A DNA stretch of 58,108 nucleotides. It comes from CAYVQE01 sp964633205 (GTDB taxonomy: Bacteria > Myxococcota > B64-G9). Each line of letters begins with the position of its first letter. Position 1 is the first letter of the stretch. This document shows positions 29,537 to 39,545 of this stretch, piece by piece. Location of the stretch: positions 1-58,108 of the forward strand of contig CAZWFN010000024.1 in the NCBI GenBank assembly GCA_964633205.1. The letters are read 5' to 3'. Made by a program: the position numbers and the translations under genes. Under the pieces are notes generated by a model that was given only the letters and a program-made list of their open reading frames with translations, searched no databases and was not told the DNA's origin.

Positions 29537-29707
29537 CCCCGGTTCCCGGTAAAGGCGCAATGATTGGAACCCTCCGCAGCCCAGCATCATCATAGCGATG
29601 AACGCTTTGGGGCTGTGAAAACCATAAGCTCTGCGCTGGGAGAGACGAGCCGTGTTGTTCATCGTTTCGATCGGGTCGGCAATAGGATGGCCGTTGTAGT
29701 GGTGTGG
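29537..29707 (-). pseudogene. ISL3-type transposase C-terminal remnant
   Basis: On the minus strand a short open stretch reads HHYNGHPIADPIETMNN, then LSQRRAYGFHSPKAFIAMMML. This closely resembles the C-terminal motif of ISL3-family transposases (an NN pair, an RRAYGF block and a hydrophobic stretch). The residues before and after it do not fit a transposase, and no terminal inverted repeats are seen. It is a decayed fragment between the Rhs island and the ATPase gene, and marks past insertion-sequence activity. Confidence 0.55.
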
Positions 29708-29787
29708 GCCGGCGCGTGGGCCGAGGATGCCACGGCGGGCCGTGGGTTCCAGGGTCGTGGGTGCCCAGGGGAGCGGTGGGCGCCTGG

Positions 29788-31110
29788 TCAGGTCGGTTCG
29801 GCTGGCGTCGGGTCGACGGCCGATAGGTCCACATAGATCTCCGAGGTCGTGGCTTCGGGCTCGCTCGAGAAGCCGGAGCGGGATACCAGAGCTGTGGTCA
29901 GGCGGCAGTCCTCGAAGACCCGGCTGGCCTGGATGCGTTTGTTCAGCTCGCCCATGTGCCGGGGGGAGATGGGCCGTAGGCTCCATTTCACCTCGCCGAC
30001 GAAGGCCTGGCGCCGGGTCTCGTCGAACAGAACCAGATCGAACTCCGCGTCGCGGCTCCAGTGGCGGCCCGCGTGGCGTACTTGGAAGGGCACCAGGTGG
30101 CTCAGCGGGCCGGCGGTGAACAGATTGGCCAGCGGCGCTTCGACGCAGGTGGATATGTACTGATGCAGGCGGGGCCGGATGCGCTCGGCGAAGACCTGGT
30201 CGCCCTGGAGCAGCTCCAGCAGGTCCAGGTTGGGATAGACGAACCGGTACCAGAAGCGAACGAAGGGATCGGCCACCCGGTACAGGCCCTTGCGGCTCTT
30301 GTGGGGCAGGCGTTCGGTGACCGGGACGTCGCGTCGGACCAGGTTGAGCTCCGCGAGCTGGGCCAGGTAGCGGCTCAGGTTGGCCTTGTCCAGGCCGGTC
30401 TTTGAACCCAGCTCACCGACCTTCTCGGCGCCCTGGGCGATGGCCGCCAGGATGGCCTGGTAGACCCGGGGTTGGCGCAGCTCCTGGCGCAGCAGGAAAC
30501 CGACTTCGTCATAGAGCAACTCGCCCTTGCGGAGGATCCGCTCGCGGATGTTGGTCCCCAGATCCGCGCGGGGATCGAGTTGTTCGAGGTACATGGGCAC
30601 GCCGCCCACGACGGCAAAGGTCTCCAGGGCCTGGACCAGCTTCTGGTCGAGCATTTCGGCGACCTCGGCAGGACCGAAGGGTTCGACCTTCCATTGACCG
30701 CTGCGCCGTCCATAGAGCGGCGCGCTCGGGGCCAGCAGGCTGCGCTCCATCATGGCCATGCTCGAGCCGCACAGGATCAGCTTGATGCCCGACGCCGAGA
30801 GCCGCTCGTCCCAGGCCGCCTGGAGCAGGCTGGGAAGCTCGGGCGAGGCCTCCACCAGGTAAGGAAACTCGTCGAGCACCAACCCGAACGGCGCCGGGCG
30901 TCCCGCCAGGTAGGCGAACAGGGCTTGGTAGCTGGTAAGGGGCTGCGCTCGAAGCAGGTCGTCGTCGAAGAAGTCGACCAGGCGGGTCGACAGCCGGCTC
31001 AGCTCGTCCTGGGCGGTGGTGCGCACCGACAGGTGATAGGCGAGGGGGTGGCCGCGGGCGAACTCCTGCAGCAAGCGGGTCTTGCCCACCCGCCGCCTTC
31101 CCCAGATCAC
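29788..31110 (-). CDS. AAA ATPase with DUF234 C-terminal domain (frame-shifted N-terminus)
   Basis: The open frame covers about 440 residues. Walker A is IWGRRRVGKTRLL, Walker B LVLDEFPYL, and sensor 1 is LILCGSSMAMM. A winged helix (VGELGSKTGLDKANLSRYLAQL) and a C-terminal nuclease-like DUF234 segment (AEFDLVLFDETRRQAFVGEVKW) follow. These prokaryotic ATPases are widespread and poorly understood. The frame here begins at GTG 31110, right at Walker A. The missing family N-terminus is encoded in another frame at 31107-31181, so the gene carries a frameshift or is coupled through the GTGA overlap. The gene follows an AT-rich dyad region. Confidence 0.7.
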   Translation of the reverse strand: MIWGRRRVGKTRLLQEFARGHPLAYHLSVRTTAQDELSRLSTRLVDFFDDDLLRAQPLTSYQALFAYLAGRPAPFGLVLDEFPYLVEASPELPSLLQAAWDERLSASGIKLILCGSSMAMMERSLLAPSAPLYGRRSGQWKVEPFGPAEVAEMLDQKLVQALETFAVVGGVPMYLEQLDPRADLGTNIRERILRKGELLYDEVGFLLRQELRQPRVYQAILAAIAQGAEKVGELGSKTGLDKANLSRYLAQLAELNLVRRDVPVTERLPHKSRKGLYRVADPFVRFWYRFVYPNLDLLELLQGDQVFAERIRPRLHQYISTCVEAPLANLFTAGPLSHLVPFQVRHAGRHWSRDAEFDLVLFDETRRQAFVGEVKWSLRPISPRHMGELNKRIQASRVFEDCRLTTALVSRSGFSSEPEATTSEIYVDLSAVDPTPAEPT

Positions 31111-31181
31111 GATTCCGAGCCATTGGACTCGAAGTGGCGATCGAGGAAGGCGAGTTCGGCGGCTCTGTCGACGAATTTCAT
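31107..31181 (-). pseudogene. Displaced N-terminus of the DUF234 ATPase
   Basis: Beginning at ATG 31181 (minus strand) the frame encodes MKFVDRAAELAFLDRHF and ends at TGA 31107. This is the normal opening of DUF234/DUF4143-type ATPases (FVDRxxELxxL). The Walker A segment continues in a different frame starting at GTG 31110, so a one-base change separates the two halves. True mutation, assembly error, or coupled restart via GTGA are all possible. Confidence 0.6.
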
Positions 31182-31190
31182 TTTGGTGTA

Positions 31191-31236
31191 CCCCGATTAG
31201 TATAATCAGGCTACATGTAAGCAGACTAAAGCGGTC
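31191..31236 (-). promoter_or_regulatory. AT-rich dyad region upstream of the ATPase
   Basis: This AT-rich spot contains the dyad GATTA-GTA-TAATC (31195-31207) and ACATGT. On the minus strand TATACT is a possible -10 box just before ATG 31181. No good -35 box is visible. Promoter or operator function is a guess from composition and symmetry. Confidence 0.35.
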
Positions 31237-31253
31237 GTGTCAACTCCGCGGAC

Positions 31254-32201
31254 TCAGGGGTCGGGAGCCGGGATGGGCTCGATGAGCGGTGGGTCGGCTT
31301 CGGTGTAGATGGGGCCGGGGTCGGCCAGTTGGGCGCGGATGTACTTGGGCAGGTGGGTCATGTGGGCGTGGCACTGGCCGTCGTAGTGGCGCAGGCCGGC
31401 GACGCCGCGCTCGGCCAGCAGCGCGTCGATGCGGTCGGCGGCCGGCAGCGGGGCGGCGCCCTTGCGGGCGGCGGCGAAGGCCCACAGGTCGGAGAAGGAG
31501 AACACGTGGGCGGTGGCCGGCTGGCTCCGGCCGAAGACCGACTCCACCGTGGCCAGCAGCCGGGGGAAGAACGCGCCCAGCCCGGTGCCGCCGAGATCGA
31601 CCGGGCCGGCGTGCAGGCCCAGGCTGCCGCCCGGCACCAGCACGCGGTGGATCTCGGCGAAGAACTCGGCGGTGAACAGCAGCTGGCTGGGCCCGGCCTG
31701 GGCCGGCTCGCTGAGATCGAAGATCACGGCCGCGAAGCGGGCGTCCGGCTGGTGGCGCAGCCAGGCGCGGGCGTCGGCGGTGACCACCTCGGCCCGCGGA
31801 TCGGCGAAGGCGCCGGCGTGGAAGGGCTGCAGGTGGCGGCGGCAGAAGTCGATCACCTCGGCGTCGATGTCCACCATGACGGCGCGCTCGACCCAGCGGT
31901 GGCGCAGCACCTCGCGCAGGGTGGCGCCCTCGCCGCCGCCCAGCACGGCCACCTGGCCGGCGGCCGGGCAGGCTGTCAGCGCCGGGTGCACCAGGCTCTC
32001 GTGGTAGATCCACTCGTCGGCCTCGGCGCTCTGCAGGGTGCCGTCGAGCACCAGCGCCCGGCCGAACTCGAACGTCTCGACCAGCTCGGCGCGCTGAAAG
32101 CGGGTGCGGGTGTCGACCAGGCGCCGCTGGATGCGGATCAGTGAGGCTTGCCCGGCGGAGAGCTGGTCGCGCAGCCAGCCGCGCTCGTCCTTCGGGCTCA
32201 A
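31254..32201 (-). CDS. speE: Spermidine synthase family aminopropyltransferase
   Basis: The 315-residue protein carries aminopropyltransferase motifs: LVLDGTLQSAEADEWIYHE, VAVLGGGEGATLREVLRH (nucleotide motif), VDIDAEVIDFCRRH and FDLSEP, the position of the catalytic Asp loop. It transfers the aminopropyl group of decarboxylated SAM to a polyamine acceptor. The second acidic residue of the usual DSTDP motif is Glu here, so the acceptor amine is uncertain. TTG 32201 overlaps the atpC stop (TTGA), so translation appears coupled to the ATP synthase operon. I see no AdoMet decarboxylase in the window. Confidence 0.82.
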   Translation of the reverse strand: MSPKDERGWLRDQLSAGQASLIRIQRRLVDTRTRFQRAELVETFEFGRALVLDGTLQSAEADEWIYHESLVHPALTACPAAGQVAVLGGGEGATLREVLRHRWVERAVMVDIDAEVIDFCRRHLQPFHAGAFADPRAEVVTADARAWLRHQPDARFAAVIFDLSEPAQAGPSQLLFTAEFFAEIHRVLVPGGSLGLHAGPVDLGGTGLGAFFPRLLATVESVFGRSQPATAHVFSFSDLWAFAAARKGAAPLPAADRIDALLAERGVAGLRHYDGQCHAHMTHLPKYIRAQLADPGPIYTEADPPLIEPIPAPDP

Positions 32202-32608
32202 CTCGATCGGGCCAGGGTCAGGCGGTTCTTGGCGCGGGCGATGCGGGCCTCGAGCTTGGTCTTGTGGTCGATCTCATCCGGGGTCAGCCCGGTCAGCTCG
32301 GCGTGGGCGCGCTCGATCGACTTCTCGGCTCGCTCGACGTCGATCTCGTCCGGGTGCTCGGCCGAGTCGGCCAGCACGATCACGCCGTCCTCGCCGACCT
32401 CGACGAAGCCGCCGCCCACTGCGTAGCGGTGGGTCTCGCCGTCGGCCACGAAGCGCACCACCCCCGGCTGCAGGGTGGAGGCGAACTTGGTGTGGTTGGC
32501 CAGCACGCCGAACTCGCCGGCCTCGCCGGGCAGCATGGCCGCCTCGACCGGCCCCTCGAACATGCTGCAGTAGGGGCAGAGCAGCTTGAGCTGGAAGGTG
32601 TTGGCCAC
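32198..32608 (-). CDS. atpC: F1 ATP synthase epsilon subunit
   Basis: The 136-residue protein opens with an epsilon beta-sandwich (FQLKLLCPYCSMFEGPVEAAMLPGEAGEFGVLANHTKF), includes GGFVEVGEDGVIVLAD, and ends in the two-helix C-terminal domain. It is the central-stalk subunit that couples and inhibits the F1 motor. It lies 30 bases after atpD, as the last classical gene of the F1 operon, and its stop codon overlaps the speE start. Confidence 0.93.
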   Translation of the reverse strand: MANTFQLKLLCPYCSMFEGPVEAAMLPGEAGEFGVLANHTKFASTLQPGVVRFVADGETHRYAVGGGFVEVGEDGVIVLADSAEHPDEIDVERAEKSIERAHAELTGLTPDEIDHKTKLEARIARAKNRLTLARSS

Positions 32609-32638
32609 GGTCGACTCCTTTGGGCGCGGGGGGCGGCG

Positions 32639-34066
<1,428 letters not shown>

Positions 34067-34091
34067 GGGTCGCTCCTCGTCTGCTCTGCGA

Positions 34092-34970
34092 TCAGCCGGA
34101 TTGCCTGAGCGCTTCGGCGCCGCCGACGATGTCCATCAGCTCGGAGGTGATGGCGGATTGGCGGGCCTTGTTGTAGTCCAGCGTCAAGTGGTCGATCATG
34201 TCCTTGGCGTTCTCGGTCGCGTTTTCCATGGCGGTCATGCGCGCGCCGTGCTCCGAGGCCACCGACTCGAGGATCACCTCGAACAGCTGGTTGGCCAGGT
34301 AGCGGTGGATCAGCTGGTCGAGCAGCTCGGGCTTGGAGGGCTCGTACAGGTAGTCCACCCGCGACAGAGTGTCCTCGTCCAACTCGGGCGGCTCCAGCGG
34401 CAGCAAGGGCCGGAAGACCACCCGTTGCTGCACCGCCGACTTGAACTCGGCCAGCAGCAGCGTCACCCGGTCGACCTCGCCGCGCTCGAAGCGCGCGGCC
34501 AGGTCCTCGGTCAGCTCGACCGCCTTGCGGAAGTCGGGCTTGCGCAGCATGTCCTCGATGTTTTCGTAGATCTGCACTCCGTTGCGCTTGCAGTACTGGT
34601 GGCCCTTCAGCCCGATGGTGTGTACCCGGATGGAGTCGCGCCGATCGTGGTGGTCGAGCAGGTGGTGCTCCAGGGCGCGCAGCACGTTGGAGTTGAACGA
34701 GCCGCACAGACCGCGATCCGAGGTGAGCACGTACAGATCCTCGGTCTCGGCCGGGTCGCGCCGGGCCAGCAGCGGATGATCGCGCACGTCCTTGCGGTGG
34801 GCCAGCCGGGCCAGCACCGCCCGCATCTGGTGGGCGAAGGGCCGCGCGGCCAGCACCGCATCCTGGGCCTTGCGAAACCGGGCCGCGGCCACCATCTTCA
34901 TCGCCTTGGTGATCTGCTGGGTGTTCTTGACCGATGCGATGCGTTTGCGGATGTGTCTGAGCGACGGCAT
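34092..34970 (-). CDS. atpG: F1 ATP synthase gamma subunit
   Basis: The 292-residue rotor shaft has the conserved N-terminus (RHIRKRIASVKNTQQITKAMKMVAA), the middle LTSDRGLCGSFNSNVLR, and the C-terminal coiled coil (ASEHGARMTAMENATENAKDMI). It rotates inside alpha3beta3. Position between atpA and atpD is canonical. Start ATG lies at 34970. Confidence 0.95.
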   Translation of the reverse strand: MPSLRHIRKRIASVKNTQQITKAMKMVAAARFRKAQDAVLAARPFAHQMRAVLARLAHRKDVRDHPLLARRDPAETEDLYVLTSDRGLCGSFNSNVLRALEHHLLDHHDRRDSIRVHTIGLKGHQYCKRNGVQIYENIEDMLRKPDFRKAVELTEDLAARFERGEVDRVTLLLAEFKSAVQQRVVFRPLLPLEPPELDEDTLSRVDYLYEPSKPELLDQLIHRYLANQLFEVILESVASEHGARMTAMENATENAKDMIDHLTLDYNKARQSAITSELMDIVGGAEALRQSG

Positions 34971-35037
34971 GCGACGGCCTTCCTTCTAGACGACCCGACA
35001 GGTCGCGTTGGGTGAACGCGCAGGGTGGTCCATCGGC

Positions 35038-36576
<1,539 letters not shown>

Positions 36577-36601
36577 GGCACCCTCGACGTGTCAGTTTGG
36601 T

Positions 36602-37144
36602 TCAGGCTCGAGTCTTGGCCAGCGACTCTCGCATGCGGTTGATCTGCGAGCGCATCGTTCCGTCGACCAGCAGGCTGCCGATGCGCACCGCCACTCCGGC
36701 CAGCGCCTCCGGGACGACCGCCGGCTCGACGATGACCTGTTTGTCCAGGCTGTCGGCCAGGATCTTGCTCAGCCGCTCGACCGCCTCGCCGCCGAGCTCC
36801 ACGGCCGAGTCGACCTTGACCCGCACCCGGCCCTCGCGCTCGTCGACCATGGCCCAGAACTCCTCGGCGATGGCGCCCAGGTAGGCCACCCGGCGGCGTT
36901 CGACCAGCAGCTCGTAGAAGCGCTCCAGCGGGGCGCCCCAGCCGAGCTGGTCCAGGATGCGGCGGAGCACCCGTTTGCGTTCGTCCAATGAAAAGGCGGG
37001 ATTTTGCAGAACCTGGGCCAGGGTGCGGTCGGACTCGACCAGCTGGGCGAAGTCGGTCAGCTTCTCGGCCACGCCGGTCGCCTCCGTCTCCACCAAGTCA
37101 AGCAATGCCCTGGCATAACGGCGTGCGACGCTGCGGTTGATCAC
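36602..37144 (-). CDS. atpH: F1 ATP synthase delta subunit
   Basis: This delta (OSCP-like) subunit of about 180 residues opens with RSVARRYARALLDL and carries the family C-terminal motif IGSLLVDGTMRSQINRMRESL. It joins F1 to the peripheral stalk. GTG 37144 is chosen because AAAGGAC lies 8 bases before it; GTG 37150 would add two residues. It is the first gene of the F1 operon here, while the F0 genes (a, b, c) that often precede atpH are not in the window. Confidence 0.9.
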   Translation of the reverse strand: MINRSVARRYARALLDLVETEATGVAEKLTDFAQLVESDRTLAQVLQNPAFSLDERKRVLRRILDQLGWGAPLERFYELLVERRRVAYLGAIAEEFWAMVDEREGRVRVKVDSAVELGGEAVERLSKILADSLDKQVIVEPAVVPEALAGVAVRIGSLLVDGTMRSQINRMRESLAKTRA

Positions 37145-37198
37145 GGCCACCGTCCTTTGGCTGGGGGCATTAATGATGTCCTTCGCCGACGGCTCGGA

Positions 37199-37227
37199 AA
37201 TAGACCATGAAACGCCAGCGCGGTCAA
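37199..37227 (-). promoter_or_regulatory. Probable atpHAGDC promoter
   Basis: On the minus strand TTGACC (37227-37222) and TCTATT (37204-37199) are separated by 17 bases, about 55 bases upstream of atpH. The -35 box is strong and the -10 box fair. This supports an independent F1 operon start rather than read-through from F0 genes. Confidence 0.55.
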
Positions 37228-37259
37228 GGAATATCCGCCCCTGGCGGCACCGGGCCGGA

Positions 37260-38570
37260 TCAGTTGAATTGGTCAGCCAAATCGAGACCTTGCAGGATGG
37301 CGTCCTCCATCGAGCCGTAGCTCCAGCGGCCCCAGCGGCCGATGGAGTGGACCGCGTGGCGGTCGAAGTGGCCGAGCAGCCCGTGCACCGCCGCCGGCCG
37401 CTGGCGGTCGTAGATGGCGTAGGCCGGCTCGAGCAGCAGCGGGTGCTCGACCAGCACGTCGCGCTCGGAACAAATGACCCCGATCTGCCGCAGGTCGGCC
37501 AGCACCCGGCGCCGCAGCGCGGCCAGGTCGGGCCGGCTGCCCTGCCGAAAGGCCACTTCGGTGTAGATGCCGGCGCAGCCCGGCGGGGCCATCTGCGGGG
37601 CGAAGTTGCTGGCGAAGCCGTAGCGGTACAGGGCGAAGCGGCGTTCGGGCACGTAGACCCAGTGGCGCGGATCGTCGTCGCGGCGCAGCCCCAGGTTCAG
37701 GTTGTAGACCGAGGCGGCGCGCAGCCGCCGGGCGGCCCGGCGCAGCCGATCGGGCAGCGGCCGACACATGGCCGCCAGCCGCGGCAGCGGCGCGCAGCTG
37801 ACCAGACGGCCGAAGCGCAGCCGCTCGCCGTCGCTCAGGTGCAGCTCGCGGCGGCGCAGATCGATGCGGCCCACCTCGGCGCCGCAGCGCAGCCGGCGGG
37901 CGGGCAGCCCGCGCAGCAGCGCCTGGACCAGCCGCTCGATGCCGCCGCGGCGCGGGTAGCGGAAGCGGGCGTTGTAGCCCTCCCCGCCGCCGCGGTCGCA
38001 CAGCGCGCCCAGCACCACCTGGTGCAGATCGGGCTTGGGCACGAAGCGGCCGATCCAGTCGGCGGTCAGCACCCGCGGCGCCACCGTCCACAGCTTGCGG
38101 TTGTACGGGAACAGGAAATGGCGGGCCACCCCCGGGCCGAAGCGCTCCAGCGCCCACTCGCTGAACGGCTGCGGCACACCGCGGGGCCGCGGCCGGCGGC
38201 GCGGCGGCCGGTAGTGGGCGGCGAAGACGCCCTCGAGGCACTCGGCGGCCACCTCGGGCGGCAGGCCGTAGAAGTGGGCCTGGAAGGGATAGCGGGTGTA
38301 GCCGCCGTGCGAGTGGACCCAGCTGTCGCGCAGGTGATCGACCAGCTCGCCGGCCAGCAGCTGGCCCAGCCAGCGGCGGGTGCGGGTCTGCGACAGGTGC
38401 AGCAGGTGGCCGGTGCGGTCGAAGGTGAAGCCCTCGATGCGATCGGAGCGGCACATGCCGCCCGGGCGCTGCTCGCGCTCCAGCAGCAGCCAGTCGCCGC
38501 GCCAGCGCCGGGCCGCGGCCAGGCAGCTGATGCCGCCGCCGATGAACACCGTCTCGTGGAAGTCGGTCAC
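37260..38570 (-). CDS. FAD-dependent amine oxidase/protoporphyrinogen oxidase-like protein
   Basis: The 436-residue protein has an N-terminal dinucleotide motif (VFIGGGISCLAAARRW, then LLLEREQRPGGMCRS) as in flavin amine oxidases, protoporphyrinogen oxidases and UDP-galactopyranose mutases. Following motifs are GFTFDRTGHLLHL, FPYNRKLW and a C-terminal FAD segment (SIGRWGRWSYGSMEDAI). FNxKxW-like and RxGxWxY motifs favour the protoporphyrinogen-oxidase/UDP-galactopyranose-mutase-like group that uses sugar or lipid-linked substrates. The substrate is unknown. Its GTG start overlaps the stop codon of the PilZ gene upstream (GTGA), so both are made together. Confidence 0.75.
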   Translation of the reverse strand: MTDFHETVFIGGGISCLAAARRWRGDWLLLEREQRPGGMCRSDRIEGFTFDRTGHLLHLSQTRTRRWLGQLLAGELVDHLRDSWVHSHGGYTRYPFQAHFYGLPPEVAAECLEGVFAAHYRPPRRRPRPRGVPQPFSEWALERFGPGVARHFLFPYNRKLWTVAPRVLTADWIGRFVPKPDLHQVVLGALCDRGGGEGYNARFRYPRRGGIERLVQALLRGLPARRLRCGAEVGRIDLRRRELHLSDGERLRFGRLVSCAPLPRLAAMCRPLPDRLRRAARRLRAASVYNLNLGLRRDDDPRHWVYVPERRFALYRYGFASNFAPQMAPPGCAGIYTEVAFRQGSRPDLAALRRRVLADLRQIGVICSERDVLVEHPLLLEPAYAIYDRQRPAAVHGLLGHFDRHAVHSIGRWGRWSYGSMEDAILQGLDLADQFN

Positions 38571-38986
38571 GGCTGGTCGGTCCGCTGGGTGATCTGCTCG
38601 CGCACGAACTTGACCAGCGCCCGGCGGTGGTTCTCGTCGATGCCGGAGAAGGTCACCGCCACCTCGTACTTGCGCCCCGGCACCACCGAGCTGCAGCGCA
38701 CCACCTCGGCCAGCACCACCAGCGGCCGGCGGGCGGCCTCGCCGAAGTACTTCAGAAAGCCCGGCGTGTAGCGCTGCCAGCCGACGAAGTTCATCTCGAT
38801 CTTGAGCTGGGCGCCGGCCGGGAAGTGGCGCCGGGTCTCGATCTGCAGCCCGCCGCCGGAGATGTCCAGGATGCGCGCCGGGCCGTAGCCGCCGCGCTCG
38901 GGGTAGGTGTACTCCTTGACCTGGATCTCGTCCCGGCGCTCCAGCCGCTGGTAGCGGCGCCGGTCTCGATGGCTCTCGTCCACCAT
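38567..38986 (-). CDS. PilZ domain protein
   Basis: This protein of about 139 residues has the c-di-GMP-binding pattern of PilZ: an Arg-rich N-terminal switch (RDRRRYQRLERRDE), ARILDISGGGLQIETRR (D/NxSxxG motif) and a later EVAVTFSGI strand. It probably binds cyclic di-GMP. ATG 38986 has AAGGGA upstream and is preferred to ATG 39007. Translation of the following FAD oxidoreductase overlaps its stop codon, which suggests the second messenger controls or partners that enzyme. An HD-GYP phosphodiesterase lies elsewhere in the window. Confidence 0.8.
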   Translation of the reverse strand: MVDESHRDRRRYQRLERRDEIQVKEYTYPERGGYGPARILDISGGGLQIETRRHFPAGAQLKIEMNFVGWQRYTPGFLKYFGEAARRPLVVLAEVVRCSSVVPGRKYEVAVTFSGIDENHRRALVKFVREQITQRTDQP

Positions 38987-39080
38987 GGCAGTCCCTTGCT
39001 CGCCCATCCCGGGTTCATTCGATGTCTACCGCAGCCCGGCCCGGCTGTCCATACCGCGCCCGGCCGCCGCTGCCGGCCCG

Positions 39081-39099
39081 GGCTGACGATTTGTCAGCC
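39081..39099. promoter_or_regulatory. Dyad, candidate upstream activator site
   Basis: GGCTGAC and GTCAGCC form perfect 7-bp arms around a 5-base spacer (39081-39087 and 39093-39099). The centre lies about 170 bases before the predicted start of the sigma54 transcript, a normal distance for an NtrC-type activator site. Binding by the activator encoded at 43923 is inferred from proximity. Confidence 0.4.
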
Positions 39100-39234
39100 G
39101 CCGTGCCGGTGACGCGCCCGCGGTGACAAAAGATCGCGCCCCGGGCGCAGCAGGCCCCGCCGGCGGCGGCCGGGCGGGAGCAAATAGCCAACCAAGACGA
39201 TGATCTGAGCCCTGCCGCGACGACTGCGCATCGT

Positions 39235-39250
39235 TGGCACGCCGATTGCA
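39235..39250 (+). promoter_or_regulatory. Consensus sigma54 promoter
   Basis: TGGCAC (39235-39240), five bases (GCCGA), then TTGCA (39246-39250) match the -24/-12 consensus TGGCACG-N4-TTGCW at every informative base. The start point would be about 39261, reading rightwards. It lies in a gap without a clear gene, a few kilobases from an NtrC-type activator locus, and points into the stretch at 39261-39545. Confidence 0.65.
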
Positions 39251-39260
39251 GAATCACAGC

Positions 39261-39400
39261 CCAGACGGCGACGACCTTCACCGGTCGGCCTCCCCCGGTT
39301 TTCATCGCCGCTGCCGGGCGGTGCCGGCTGGACGAATCGCAGCTGTCGTAGGCTCGGCTCGGGGTCCGACCTCCTCCCGGACCCCGGGCCCGAGCCCCCG
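39261..39400 (+). ncRNA. Candidate sigma54-dependent small RNA
   Basis: Downstream of the sigma54 promoter two hairpins occur. The first (39280-39299) has stem ACCGG/CCGGT, a loop holding CCTCCC, and is followed by a T4 run. The second (39351-39396) has an 18-bp GC stem with one bulge and a 9-base loop ACCTCCTCC. Both loops are complementary to Shine-Dalgarno sequences, a trait of several known C-rich-loop sRNAs. No plausible protein frame with a ribosome binding site was found in 39261-39545. The 3' end is uncertain; a long transcript would run antisense into the kinase gene. This is a prediction only. Confidence 0.35.
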
Positions 39401-39545
39401 ATTGCCCGTTCTCTCTATCGTCGGGCGCATCGATTTCAGCGAGCCGGTGAGCCGATCCGCGATGCGAGGCTGTACGTCCGGCGCCTGAACGGGTCCGCGG
39501 CAGGGGTCTTCATCCGCTGGCATGAACGGTCCACTGGGAGTAAAC

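Noticed and set aside
39015..39488. Short frames in the gap at 39.0-39.5 kb on both strands
   Set aside because: None has a ribosome binding site, known motif or credible composition, and one overlaps the sigma54 promoter. An RNA is the better reading.
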